From assembly GCA_038326025.1 (NCBI GenBank), contig JBBQJP010000002.1, positions 1 through 64,000 on the forward strand: DNA of 64,000 nt. The letters are read 5' to 3'. Origin of the DNA: CAISIP01 sp038326025 (lineage in GTDB: Bacteria > Pseudomonadota > Gammaproteobacteria > Burkholderiales > Burkholderiaceae_C). The notes under the pieces are model-generated. The model was given only the letters and a program-made list of their open reading frames with translations. It ran no database searches and had not been told where the DNA came from. This document shows positions 26,228-35,463 of this stretch, piece by piece; positions within the stretch are counted from its first letter, which is position 1; each line of letters opens with the position of its first letter. Both the position numbers and the translations under genes were made by a program.

Positions 26228-27238
26228 ATGAAGAATCAAGCGAAACGTTATGCCGTGGCCTTGCTGGGATCAGGATGCCTGGCCCTGGCCACACACGCAG
26301 CCGAACTGCGCTTCAACAATCCACTGCCGGAATCGCGCCCGGAAACCCGCGAATTGATGAAGTTCGCCGAGGACGTGGGCAAGAACAGCGGCGGCGCCGT
26401 AACCATCAAGATGCACAACGGCGGATCGCTGGGCATCAAGGACGCCGACGTGTTGCAGGTACTGCCCACGGGCGCCGTCGACATGAGCATGATCTGGTCC
26501 AACTACGTGTCGCGCGATGCGCCGGCCCTGGGTCTGACGCTGGTGCAGGGTGCGATCGGTAGCGTCGACGAACTCAAACGCGCCTTGCCGGTGGTGCGTC
26601 AGATCTACGACGACGAACTCAAGCTGTGGGGTATCACTGCCGCCGGCTACATGGCGATTCCCATGCTCGAGGCGTCCATCTTCTGCCGCGACCAACCGAT
26701 CAAGACGCTGGCCGATCTCAAGACCCGCAAACTGCGTGTCTGGGCCAAGGAACAGGTGGCGGCATTCAAGCGCCTGGGCATTGCCGCGCAGATCGTCGGC
26801 CAGGCCGACATGTATGTCGCCATGAAGACCGGCGTCGTCGATTGCGCCGTCTACCCCGCCTTGTATGCACACACCGTGAACATGCATGAAGTCGCCAAAT
26901 ACGGCGCATTTCTGTACCCGATGCCTTCGGCTCCATATGCGCTGGGCATCGCGACCACCAAGTGGAACGCGTTGCCGCAAGCCCAGCGTACCGCCATCAC
27001 CAAGGCAGCCGATGACACCTGGAACCGCACCAACGAATATTCTGCCGATCACGAGCGCGAACTCGCGGCACGCGAGGAACTGAAGAAAAAGGGCCGGACC
27101 TGGCTGGGCGATTTCCCCGACGCTGACCGCAAGCAGTTTCTCGAAGCGATGTCGGCCACCTGGGCCGACCTGTCGGCAGAAGCCGGCGGCAAAGCGCCCG
27201 CCTATCGGGAGCGGGTGCTCAAGGCCATGGGCCGCTGA
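26228..27238 (+). CDS. dctP: TRAP transporter substrate-binding protein (DctP family)
   Basis: Periplasmic receptor of a tripartite ATP-independent transporter, 336 residues. It has a cleavable signal peptide (about 1-25, ending HAA) and the DctP fold. The segment LADLKTRKLRVWA carries the conserved arginine that usually clamps the carboxylate of the ligand, followed by MYVAMKTGVVDCAVYP. The ligand is probably an organic acid but cannot be named. The ATG has an AGGAG site 6 bases upstream. It is followed by dctQ and dctM genes. Confidence 0.93.
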   Translation: MKNQAKRYAVALLGSGCLALATHAAELRFNNPLPESRPETRELMKFAEDVGKNSGGAVTIKMHNGGSLGIKDADVLQVLPTGAVDMSMIWSNYVSRDAPALGLTLVQGAIGSVDELKRALPVVRQIYDDELKLWGITAAGYMAIPMLEASIFCRDQPIKTLADLKTRKLRVWAKEQVAAFKRLGIAAQIVGQADMYVAMKTGVVDCAVYPALYAHTVNMHEVAKYGAFLYPMPSAPYALGIATTKWNALPQAQRTAITKAADDTWNRTNEYSADHERELAAREELKKKGRTWLGDFPDADRKQFLEAMSATWADLSAEAGGKAPAYRERVLKAMGR

Positions 27239-27265
27239 ACTTCGCTTGACGGCCGGGCTGGCATC

Positions 27266-27787
27266 TTGATTCTCGCGCTCGCTACCAGGCTGGAGCAGGC
27301 TCTGGTCCGGGTCTCCCGCCTGTGCGCCGCGCTGGCAGCTTCCTCGTTGTTGCTGATTGTGGGCATCATCCTGGCCAGTGTCGTGATGCGCAGGCTGGCC
27401 GGATCGCCGCTGTATTACACCGAGGAACTGGTGGGCCTGCTGCTGAGCACATCGCTGTTCCTGGCCTTGCCGATGGTCACGGCCCAGTCCAGCCATGTCC
27501 GGGTCACCTTCCTGGCCAGTTTCCTGTCGGCGCGTGGGCGCGCCGCGCTGGCCATTTTTGCCGCGTTCGTCATGCTGGCCTTTTGCGGCTGGTTCCTGGT
27601 GGACGCCATTCCCTGGCTTGAATTCGCGTTCAAACGCAACATCAAATCCGAGGCCGCCAGTCTGCGCCTGGGGCCCTGGATGGCGGTGTTGCCGCTGTCG
27701 GTGGCGCTGTGCGCGCTGCTGGTCCTGGTTCGCCTGGTCACCGGCAGTGACAACCAAACCGCAACCCAGGCCACTGATGCCAGCTGA
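27266..27787 (+). CDS. dctQ: TRAP transporter small permease (DctQ family)
   Basis: Small four-helix membrane subunit, 173 residues. Hydrophobic segments lie at about 20-42, 53-75, 90-115 and 135-160. The motif YYTEELVGLLLSTSLFLALP is typical of DctQ. The start used is TTG 27266, 27 bases after dctP; no good Shine-Dalgarno is visible, so the start is uncertain by a few codons. It sits between dctP and dctM. Confidence 0.9.
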   Translation: MILALATRLEQALVRVSRLCAALAASSLLLIVGIILASVVMRRLAGSPLYYTEELVGLLLSTSLFLALPMVTAQSSHVRVTFLASFLSARGRAALAIFAAFVMLAFCGWFLVDAIPWLEFAFKRNIKSEAASLRLGPWMAVLPLSVALCALLVLVRLVTGSDNQTATQATDAS

Positions 27788-27829
27788 CCCACACCGGCGG
27801 CACTGCGCCTGCGCCATCGCATTGCAACC

Positions 27830-29119
27830 ATGTTCCTGACGGCTTTCGGTTTTCTGCTGGTGCTCACCGCCACCAGCGGCGCGGCGCTGGGTGCGGCGCT
27901 GGGCCTCACCGGCCTGTTGTTGCTCCACTTTTTTGCCAACGGCGCGACCTCGCTGGCCGTCAACGCGATCTGGAACGTCTTCAATTCCTTCACGCTCAGC
28001 GCCATCCCACTGTTCATACTGCTGGGAGAAATCCTGCTGCACAGCGGCATCAGTCAGCGCGCGTACAGTGCCTTCAGGCCGGTCTTCGCGCGGGTACCGG
28101 GCGGCCTGCTGCACACCAATATCACCGTGTGTGCGCTGTTTGGCGCGGTCAGTGGCTCCAGCCTGTCGACTGCCGCCGCAGTCGGCTCGGTGGCCTACCC
28201 CGAAATGGTCAAACGCGGCTACGACAAGGCCGCCGTGGTGGGCAGCCTGGCCGGTGGTGGCACGCTGGGCCTGCTGATTCCGCCAAGCCTGTCGTTCCTG
28301 ATCTACGGCGCGTTGACCGAGACATCCATCGGGCGGCTTTTCATCTCCGGCATCGTGCCGGGCCTGATGGTGACCGGCCTGTTCATGGGCTACATCCTGT
28401 TCGCCTGTCTGCGCAATCCGGCGCTCTATCCGAAGGACAACACACGCACGCCACTGCTGGCGATCCTGGCGGGCATGTTGCAGATCTGGCCGGTGGTCGC
28501 ACTGATCGTCGCGATCATCGGCAGCATCGCATTCGGATACGCCACACCCACCGAGTCGGCGGGCGTGGGCGTCGTCGTGGCGGCCATCATCGCCTTCATC
28601 TGGGGCGACCTCACGCCACGCAAGCTGATCGAGAGTGTCACGCGCTCGGTGCTGCTGTTCTCGTCCATCGGTTTCGTGGTACTTGGCGCGACGGTGCTGA
28701 GTCAGTCCGCCAGTGTGCTCGGCGTGCCCCAGGCGTTGCTGGAATCGGTACTAGCGGGCGGGCTGGACAAATACACCGTGCTGATGATCGTGGTCGTTGT
28801 CTACCTGGTGCTGGGCTGCTTCTTCGACGGGCTGTCGCTGATGGTGATGACACTGCCGATCGTGTTTCCACTGTTGACCAAGCTGGGCTTCGACCCGATC
28901 TGGCTCGGCGTGATCATCACCATCCTGATCGAGATCGGCCAGATCACGCCGCCGGTCGGCTTGAACCTGTCGGTGCTCACGGTACTCACCAAGGGCGAGG
29001 TGTCGCTGGGGCGCGCGGCGCAGGCCGCGGCGCCGTATTGGGTCATGTTGCTGCTGGCGGTTTGCATACTGACCTTGTTTCCAGCCATCGCCACCTTCCT
29101 GCCCGACCTGCTGATGTGA
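27830..29119 (+). CDS. dctM: TRAP transporter large permease (DctM family)
   Basis: Sodium-coupled transport subunit with about 12 membrane helices, 429 residues. Family features are AIPLFILLGEILLHSG, LFGAVSGSSLSTAAAVGSVA, GTLGLLIPPSLSFLIYG, and ITPPVGLNLSVL near the end. It starts at ATG 27830. Complete and unfused to DctQ. The OsmC-like gene follows 80 bp later on the same strand and may be cotranscribed. Confidence 0.95.
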   Translation: MFLTAFGFLLVLTATSGAALGAALGLTGLLLLHFFANGATSLAVNAIWNVFNSFTLSAIPLFILLGEILLHSGISQRAYSAFRPVFARVPGGLLHTNITVCALFGAVSGSSLSTAAAVGSVAYPEMVKRGYDKAAVVGSLAGGGTLGLLIPPSLSFLIYGALTETSIGRLFISGIVPGLMVTGLFMGYILFACLRNPALYPKDNTRTPLLAILAGMLQIWPVVALIVAIIGSIAFGYATPTESAGVGVVVAAIIAFIWGDLTPRKLIESVTRSVLLFSSIGFVVLGATVLSQSASVLGVPQALLESVLAGGLDKYTVLMIVVVVYLVLGCFFDGLSLMVMTLPIVFPLLTKLGFDPIWLGVIITILIEIGQITPPVGLNLSVLTVLTKGEVSLGRAAQAAAPYWVMLLLAVCILTLFPAIATFLPDLLM

Positions 29120-29199
29120 CGAAAACCCGGCGGCCTCCAGGCAACCATCGGCGCCTGCCTGGCGCACTCCCTGACCCCACCTCGAAGGCTGGATAAAGC

Positions 29200-29613
29200 A
29201 TGCACGTGAGAATCAAACCCAAGGCTTATGGTCCGCTGACCGTGCAATCGAAGGACGGCGACACACTGACGTTCGAAACCGAGGCCGGCTACCGCGCGCA
29301 GGCGGCTTTGGCGCCCGCAGCAAACGCCATGTCTCCATCCGACCTGATGCTGGCAGCGCTGGCCAACTGCATCGCGATCTCGATGCGCGTGGCGGCCGGG
29401 CAGCTGGCGCTGGAACTCGGCGCGCTGCATATTTCGGCCAGCGCAAGCAAGGCGACCGACCTGCCCAACCGGTTCGGACGTTTTGATGTGGTCGTGCGTT
29501 CGTCGGTCGCGGTAGATGCCGCGCGAATCGACGAACTGCTGCGGCGTACCACCGACATCTGCACCGTCAGCAACACCCTGGGCGGCGAAGTGGCGCTGCG
29601 GTTCAACCCCTGA
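29200..29613 (+). CDS. OsmC family protein
   Basis: A 137-residue OsmC-like protein. This fold includes organic hydroperoxide reductases that use two cysteines. Two cysteines are present in suitable places: ALANCIAISMRV in the central helix and TDICTVSNTL near the end. The second lacks the usual Cys-Pro context, so thiol peroxidase activity is possible but not certain. It follows the TRAP operon and converges on the indolepyruvate oxidoreductase gene, leaving only 31 bp. Confidence 0.85.
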   Translation: MHVRIKPKAYGPLTVQSKDGDTLTFETEAGYRAQAALAPAANAMSPSDLMLAALANCIAISMRVAAGQLALELGALHISASASKATDLPNRFGRFDVVVRSSVAVDAARIDELLRRTTDICTVSNTLGGEVALRFNP

Positions 29614-29644
29614 GGCGTCGAGACACAGGCCTGGACACCGACAA

Positions 29645-32600
29645 CTAGCCGCCAAAAGCCCGCTGGGTTGCCGGCGCACCTGAAGCCGCAGGCGAGGACC
29701 ATTGCTGCATCAAGGCCTGCCACTGCTGGCGCGCCGCAACCAGGTTACGTTCCTTCACATGGCCGTAACCCTTGATCTTCTCGGGCAGACGTGCGATCTC
29801 CACCGCCAGCGCGTGGTTATCGGCCGTGAGTTTGGCAAGCACCTCGCCGATGCTGGTGCGGTACTCGCCGATCAGAGCACGTTCGGACTTGCGCTCCTCG
29901 CTGCGCCCGAAGATGTCCAGCGCCGTTCCGCGCAGGCCTTTCAACTTCGCCAGCACCCGGAAACCCGTCAACATCGACGGGCCGAACTTCTGCTTTTGCA
30001 GTTCACCCTTTTCGTTGCGCTTGGCCAGCAATGGCGGCGCCAGGTGGTAGTTGAGCGTGAAGTCACCCTCGAACATGGTGTTGACCCGTTCCAGGAACGT
30101 CGTGTCGGTGTGCAACCGGGCCACTTCGTATTCGTCCTTGTACGCCATCAGCTTGAACAGGTAACGCGCCACGCTTTCGGTCAGCAAGGTTTTGTCCAGC
30201 GGGCTTTCGGCTGAGCGCACCTTGTCGACGAAGGTCTTGTATTGCGCTGCGTAAGCTGCGTTCTGGTAGTCGGTCAGGAACGCAACCCGGCGGCCGACGA
30301 TGTCGTCCAGCGTCTCGCGTTTCTTGAACTGCAGCACCTGCGCCGGGGTGAGCAGCTTCTCAACACTGGCCCAGTCATGCGCCGCTCGGCGACCCCATTC
30401 GAATGCCGCCTTGTTGTTGTCGATCTGCACCGCGTTGAGTTCGATCGCGCGGATCAGCGCATCGCGGCCGAGCGGGATCCAGCCCTTTTGCCAGGCATAA
30501 CCCATCATCATCGGGTTGGTGTAGATGCTGTCGCCCATCAGCTTGGTGGCGGCGGCATCGGCGTTGAACGCGCCGACGTTATCGACACCCACCGCCTGCG
30601 CGATTTCCGCCGCACACGCGTCGGAAGGGTTTTGCCAGTTGCCGTCGCGCACGAACGCTGCCGTCGGGGTGCTGTGCGAATTGAGCGCCACATGGGTGCG
30701 GCCTTCACGCATGCGCAGCATGGTTTCCTTGCCTGCCGCCACCAGCGGGTCGCAACCGATGATCAGGTCGGCGGCAGCCATGCTGACACGGGTGGTGCGG
30801 ATGTCCTGCTGGCGTTCGCCGATCAGCACATGGCTCCAGGTCGCGCCGCCTTTTTGCGCCAGACCGGCTGCGTCCTGCGTGACGATACCCTTGCCTTCGA
30901 TATGCGCCGCCATGCCGAGTAACTGGCCGATGGTGATGACACCGGTACCGCCGACACCGGCCACGATGATGCCCCAGACCTGGCCGATCGCCGCGTCCAG
31001 CACGATTGGGGTCGGCTCGGGCAACGGACCCATCTCGAACGGCGACACCGCCTTGTCCTTGGCCTTCTTCTTCAGTTGCCCGCCTTCGACGGTGATGAAA
31101 CTCGGACAGAACCCCTTCAGGCAGGACATGTCCTTGTTGCAGGTCGACTGGTTGATCTGGCGTTTGCGGCCGAATTCGGTCTCCAGCGGCTCGACGCTCA
31201 TGCAGTTGGACTGCACGCCGCAGTCGCCACATCCTTCGCAGACCAGTTCGTTGATGACAACACGCGAGGCCGGATCGACCATAGTGCCGCGCTTGCGCCG
31301 ACGCCTTTTTTCGGTGGCGCAAGTCTGGTCGTAGATGATGACCGTCGTGCCCTTGATCTCGCGGAACTCGCGCTGCACCGCATCGAGCGTATCGCGGTGC
31401 AACACCGCCACGCCCTCGACCAGCTTGACGCCGTCGTACTTTTCGGGCTCGTCGGTCACGACGACGATCTTCACCGCACCTTCGGCGCGCATCGATTGCG
31501 CAATCTGCACCACCGAATGCCCCTCTGCGCGTTCACCGACCTGCTGGCCGCCGGTCATCGCGACCGCGTCGTTGTACAGGATCTTGTAGGTGATGTTGAC
31601 GCCGGCGGCAATACTCTGGCGCACCGCGAGCAGGCCGCTGTGGAAATAGGTGCCGTCGCCCAGGTTGGCGAATATGTGTTTGTCGGTGCTGAACGGCTCC
31701 TGGCCGACCCAGGGCACGCCTTCGCCGCCCATCTGGGTGAAGCCGATGGTGCTGCGGTCCATCCATGTGGCCATGAAGTGGCACCCGATGCCGGCCATTG
31801 CGCGCGAACCCTCCGGCACCTTGGTGCTGGTGTTGTGCGGGCAACCCGAACAGAACCAGGGCTGGCGGTCGGCGCCCTTGACGCCGCCCAGATCGAGCAC
31901 CTGCATCGCCTGCTCCTTGGCCCGCAGGATGGCCAGCTGCGCGTCGATCCGCGCCTGCATGTCGGCGCTCAGGCCCATCTTCTTGACGCGCTGCGCAATC
32001 GCATGGGCGATCAGTGCCGGCGACAGGTCGGCCTTGGCGCGCAACAGCGTATTCGCGCTGGGGTTCGGCATGGACCATTCGCCACCTGAAAAATCGCCTT
32101 CGACCTCGTTGAACTTGCCGTAGATGTTGGGCCGCACGTCGGCGCGCCAGTTGTACAGCTCTTCCTTGAGCTGGTATTCGATGACCTGGCGCTTTTCTTC
32201 CACCACCAGGATTTGCTGCAGGCCCGTGGCGAAGTCGCGTGTCAGCTGTGCTTCGAGTGGCCACACCACACCGACCTTGTGCAGCCGGATGCCGATCTGG
32301 CGACAGGTCGCATCGTCCAACCCCAGGTCGATCAGCGCCTGGCGCGTGTCGTTGTAGGCCTTGCCGCTGGCGATGATGCCGAAGCGGTCGTTCGGGCCTT
32401 CAATCGCGTTGTAGTTCAGCCGGTTGGCGCGGATGTAGGCCAGTGCGGCGTACCACTTGGTATCGAACAGCCGCGCCTCCTGCTCCAGCGCATGGTCGGG
32501 CCAGCGGATATGCACACCGCCCTCGGGCATCTCGAAATCGGTTGGTACCACGATCTGCACCCGCTCCGGGTCGATCATCGCGGTGGAGCTGGATTCGACA

Positions 32601-33250
32601 ATCTCCTGGATCGTTTTCATGCCGGCCCAGACACCCGAAAAGCGGCTCATCGCAAACGCGTGAATGCCCAGGTCCAGGATCTCCTGCACGTTGGCCGGGA
32701 AAAACACCGGCAGGCCGCAGGCCTTGAAGATGTGGTCGCTCTGGTGCGCCGCGGTCGAACTCTTGGACACATGGTCGTCACCGGCCACGGCAATCACGCC
32801 GCCCCACGGCGTGGTGCCAGCCATGTTGGCATGTTTGAACACGTCCGAGGTACGGTCCACACCCGGACCCTTGCCATACCAGATGCCAAAAACACCGTCG
32901 AATTTATTGGTTCCCGGTGGTGCAAATCCCAGTTGCTGGGTGCCCCACAACGCAGTCGCAGCCAGTTCCTCGTTGACGCCGGGCTGGAACACGATGTTCT
33001 GCGCTTTCAGATACTTGGCCGCCTTGACCAGCGACTGGTCATAACCGCCCAGCGGCGAACCCCGGTAGCCACTGATGAAACCCGCCGTATTCTTGCCAGC
33101 CAGTGCGTCGCGCTGGCGTTGCAGCATGGGCAGCTTGACCAGCGCCTGCACCCCGCTCATGAAGGCCCGGCCGTAGTCGAGCGAATATTTGTCATCCAGC
33201 GTGACGGTTTCCAGTGCCTTGCGGATGTGTTCGGGTAGGGGTGCGTTCAT
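29645..33250 (-). CDS. Indolepyruvate ferredoxin oxidoreductase, fused alpha-beta form
   Basis: Oxidatively decarboxylates aryl- or other 2-oxo acids to acyl-CoA, passing electrons to ferredoxin, in aromatic amino acid breakdown. The 1201 residues join the IorA-type TPP enzyme (N-terminal part with GFISGYRGSPLGGYD; TPP region with WFCSGCPHNTSTK and ANLGDGTYFHSG), a ferredoxin-like cluster region (CEGCGDCGVQSNC; CLKGFCPS), the IorB-type domain (GVGGTGVITIGQLL) and a C-terminal DUF6537-like tail. It is complete. It diverges from an Lrp/AsnC regulator across 176 bp, which suggests amino-acid-responsive control. Confidence 0.93.
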   Translation of the reverse strand: MNAPLPEHIRKALETVTLDDKYSLDYGRAFMSGVQALVKLPMLQRQRDALAGKNTAGFISGYRGSPLGGYDQSLVKAAKYLKAQNIVFQPGVNEELAATALWGTQQLGFAPPGTNKFDGVFGIWYGKGPGVDRTSDVFKHANMAGTTPWGGVIAVAGDDHVSKSSTAAHQSDHIFKACGLPVFFPANVQEILDLGIHAFAMSRFSGVWAGMKTIQEIVESSSTAMIDPERVQIVVPTDFEMPEGGVHIRWPDHALEQEARLFDTKWYAALAYIRANRLNYNAIEGPNDRFGIIASGKAYNDTRQALIDLGLDDATCRQIGIRLHKVGVVWPLEAQLTRDFATGLQQILVVEEKRQVIEYQLKEELYNWRADVRPNIYGKFNEVEGDFSGGEWSMPNPSANTLLRAKADLSPALIAHAIAQRVKKMGLSADMQARIDAQLAILRAKEQAMQVLDLGGVKGADRQPWFCSGCPHNTSTKVPEGSRAMAGIGCHFMATWMDRSTIGFTQMGGEGVPWVGQEPFSTDKHIFANLGDGTYFHSGLLAVRQSIAAGVNITYKILYNDAVAMTGGQQVGERAEGHSVVQIAQSMRAEGAVKIVVVTDEPEKYDGVKLVEGVAVLHRDTLDAVQREFREIKGTTVIIYDQTCATEKRRRRKRGTMVDPASRVVINELVCEGCGDCGVQSNCMSVEPLETEFGRKRQINQSTCNKDMSCLKGFCPSFITVEGGQLKKKAKDKAVSPFEMGPLPEPTPIVLDAAIGQVWGIIVAGVGGTGVITIGQLLGMAAHIEGKGIVTQDAAGLAQKGGATWSHVLIGERQQDIRTTRVSMAAADLIIGCDPLVAAGKETMLRMREGRTHVALNSHSTPTAAFVRDGNWQNPSDACAAEIAQAVGVDNVGAFNADAAATKLMGDSIYTNPMMMGYAWQKGWIPLGRDALIRAIELNAVQIDNNKAAFEWGRRAAHDWASVEKLLTPAQVLQFKKRETLDDIVGRRVAFLTDYQNAAYAAQYKTFVDKVRSAESPLDKTLLTESVARYLFKLMAYKDEYEVARLHTDTTFLERVNTMFEGDFTLNYHLAPPLLAKRNEKGELQKQKFGPSMLTGFRVLAKLKGLRGTALDIFGRSEERKSERALIGEYRTSIGEVLAKLTADNHALAVEIARLPEKIKGYGHVKERNLVAARQQWQALMQQWSSPAASGAPATQRAFGG

Positions 33251-33426
33251 GTGGGGTAGAACTCCAAAAGGACTGGCAAAAGTTGGCTTGTCGGCACACC
33301 GACGTCAAGGCAGGGGGCAGACAGGAATGTGTCGGCAAAGTGTAGGCGTGATGGCCGGATAAGTCTTTTCTAAATATCACGAATAATCACCCATGTCAGA
33401 AAGATTCTTTCGCCAAATGGTCATTT

Positions 33427-33969
33427 ATGGAAACATTAGATAAGTTCGACATCGCCATCCTGAACGAGTTGCAAACCGATGGCCGGCTGACCAACACAGA
33501 CCTTGCCCAACGGGTCGGCCTGAGCGCTGCTCCGTGCTGGCGCAGGGTTCGTGCGCTGGAGGAGGGTGGCTACATCACAGGTTACCGGGCCGAGATCAAC
33601 CGGCAGAAAATTGGCCTGGGGGTGATGGCCTTCGTGCGTGTGGATGCCGAGCGCAATACCGGCGACGGAACACGTCAGCTCGAGGAAGCCATCCGCGAAT
33701 TGCCCGAAGTGGTGTCATGCCACTACATCAGCGGCCATGGCACCTTCGAATTGCAGGTGGTGGCGCAGGACCTTGACAGCTTCTCGCGCTTCGCGATGCG
33801 CAGCCTGATCAACCTGCCCAACGTGAAAGATCTTCACACCAGTTTCTCACTCGGCGAGGTCAAAGCCAGCAGCAGTTTGCCGCTGGGCCACCTGACGACC
33901 CCCGGCAGTCCGGTTCAGAGGCAGGCCACCCGTGGCCACGACAAGAAGCCAGCACGGCGTACGCGCTGA
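33427..33969 (+). CDS. Lrp/AsnC family transcriptional regulator
   Basis: DNA-binding regulator of 180 residues. The N-terminal winged helix spans about 1-60 (DKFDIAILNELQTDGRLT; GLSAAPCWRRVRALEEGGYI) and the RAM effector/oligomer domain about 65-150 (AFVRVDAE; VVSCHYISGHGTFELQV). A 30-residue Ser/Thr/Arg-rich tail is extra. It is divergent from the indolepyruvate oxidoreductase gene and is its likely regulator, with an amino acid as effector; this is inference from position. Confidence 0.93.
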   Translation: METLDKFDIAILNELQTDGRLTNTDLAQRVGLSAAPCWRRVRALEEGGYITGYRAEINRQKIGLGVMAFVRVDAERNTGDGTRQLEEAIRELPEVVSCHYISGHGTFELQVVAQDLDSFSRFAMRSLINLPNVKDLHTSFSLGEVKASSSLPLGHLTTPGSPVQRQATRGHDKKPARRTR

Positions 33970-34023
33970 CCGGCGCCGGCACAATCGGTCGCACCGATCA
34001 AGGCGCCGCGCACTTTCCATGCG

Positions 34024-35241
34024 TCATTTTGGCCACAACACCCACAAACGTACCGTCTGTTTGAGACTGCCGGCGATATCGCCAGCCTGCGCGCCCCAGC
34101 CGACGAAATAGTCGGCACGCACCGCTCCGACGATGGCGCTGCCGGTGTCCTGCGCCAGCACCAGGCGTTGCAGCTGCGCGGACGGCCCGCTCGAGGCAAG
34201 CCAGACCGGCGCGCCATACGGAATGCTCAGCGGATCGACCGCGATCGAACGCCCCGGCGTCAGCGGCACACCCTGGGCCCCGCGTGGACCGAACCCGGAC
34301 TCGAACTCCGACAAGGCTTCTTCACGGAAAAACACGGTGCGTGGATTGCTCCACAACATGTCGTTGACACGTTGCGGATTGAGTGCGACCCAACTGCGGA
34401 TGCCCGGCCATGACGCATCGCGCACGAGTTGCTGGTCCAGCAGCCAGCGCCCGACGCTGACATAAGGCTGGTCGTTGGTCGCGGCATAAGCCAGCCGCAC
34501 GGTACGCTGCTGGCCGTCGGGTTCGAGCATCTGCAGCCGTCCGGAACCCTGGATCTGCAACAGCAAGGCATCGACCGGATCGGCCAGCCACGCAATCTCC
34601 TGGCCACGCAAGGCCGCCTTGGCCTCAGGCAAGGTCTCCATCTCCTTGCGCGTATACCAGGGCTTGCGCGCGGCCAACCGTTCGGGCGGCCGGTACAGCG
34701 GTATCGGAAACTCCGGCCGTGCCAGACGCGAGGCCTGCAGCACAGGCTCGAAATAAGCCGTGAGCAAACCTTCGGACCCGGTGGCCGGCGACTCGACCCG
34801 GTAAGGCTGCAGTCGCCGCATCATCCAGCGGCGCTGCTCCAGGCCACTGGCCAGGCTCAGCAACCGGATCTCCGGGCACAGGCTGGCGAACGCAGGCAAG
34901 GGTCGCTCGCAGCTTTTGAGCCAAGCATTCCAGGCCTCGTGCAGGTTATCGTCGCGAAAACCCGGCAGTTCGGCCCAGCGCACCGGCACCCAGCGGCTGC
35001 GCGCACGGCTCATGGTCGCCGGCAAAGGCGCCCCATCGTCGAACATCAGCCCGTCATCGGGGGCGCTGGGTGGCAGGGTGGTGGTCGGCGCTGGCGGGCG
35101 CTGCGGCAACACCGCCGCCGGCGGCGCGCCAGGCGCAGCCGGTTTGTCGGGTGACTCCGGTGCGCTGACGCATGCGGCCAGCATTCCTACAATGACCAGA
35201 CAGGTCCATCCAATTACCGCGCGCCACAGGAGTCGATTCAT
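34024..35241 (-). CDS. mltA: Membrane-bound lytic murein transglycosylase A
   Basis: Outer-membrane lipoprotein that cleaves peptidoglycan glycan strands to 1,6-anhydro products. It is 405 residues: a lipoprotein signal with lipobox LAAC, a Pro-rich spacer, the MltA domain (GLLTAYFEPVLQASR; IQGSGRLQM; VRLAYAATNDQPYVSVG) and the C-terminal 3D domain (LVLAQDTGSAIVGAVRADYFVGWG), which bears the catalytic Asp. Start is ATG 35241 because the lipoprotein signal begins there, although no Shine-Dalgarno is seen. The start overlaps that of a small gene on the other strand. Confidence 0.94.
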   Translation of the reverse strand: MNRLLWRAVIGWTCLVIVGMLAACVSAPESPDKPAAPGAPPAAVLPQRPPAPTTTLPPSAPDDGLMFDDGAPLPATMSRARSRWVPVRWAELPGFRDDNLHEAWNAWLKSCERPLPAFASLCPEIRLLSLASGLEQRRWMMRRLQPYRVESPATGSEGLLTAYFEPVLQASRLARPEFPIPLYRPPERLAARKPWYTRKEMETLPEAKAALRGQEIAWLADPVDALLLQIQGSGRLQMLEPDGQQRTVRLAYAATNDQPYVSVGRWLLDQQLVRDASWPGIRSWVALNPQRVNDMLWSNPRTVFFREEALSEFESGFGPRGAQGVPLTPGRSIAVDPLSIPYGAPVWLASSGPSAQLQRLVLAQDTGSAIVGAVRADYFVGWGAQAGDIAGSLKQTVRLWVLWPK

Positions 35242-35431
35242 GGTTCTGATTTTGCTTGAAGCCCTGGGCGCATTGCTGGCGCTGGTGCTGATCGTGTGGT
35301 GGACCATGTTTTCCGGTCGCCGCAACGGCGAGCTGCCGCCGCAGGACACCGGGCCGGCAGTTGACGCGACAAGCGCAACCGAGCCCGTTTCGGTCGCGCC
35401 CGGCGACAAGCCGACACCCCCGCATCGCTGA
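35240..35431 (+). CDS. Small single-pass membrane protein, hypothetical
   Basis: A 63-residue frame with one N-terminal hydrophobic helix (VLILLEALGALLALVLIVWW, residues 2-21), then FSGRRNGE and a Pro/Thr/Ser-rich tail. An excellent AGGAG Shine-Dalgarno (35228-35232) stands 7 bases before the ATG, which is the main evidence that it is real. Its ATG and the mltA ATG overlap by two bases on opposite strands (CATG), so each gene's 5' signals lie inside the other. I do not recognise a function. Confidence 0.6.
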   Translation: MVLILLEALGALLALVLIVWWTMFSGRRNGELPPQDTGPAVDATSATEPVSVAPGDKPTPPHR

Positions 35432-35463
35432 CGCGCAGCCACGCCGCATGGGGCAGCCCTTGC

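Noticed and set aside
26270..28114. Open frame of about 600 codons on the minus strand across the TRAP genes
   Set aside because: It is a GC-driven antisense frame, Gln/Arg/His-rich with no recognisable domain, opposite the well-supported dctP and dctQ genes. Similar long antisense frames opposite pyk (8814-10538), the sensor kinase (35470-37290) and yhdP (41078-42934) were rejected for the same reason.
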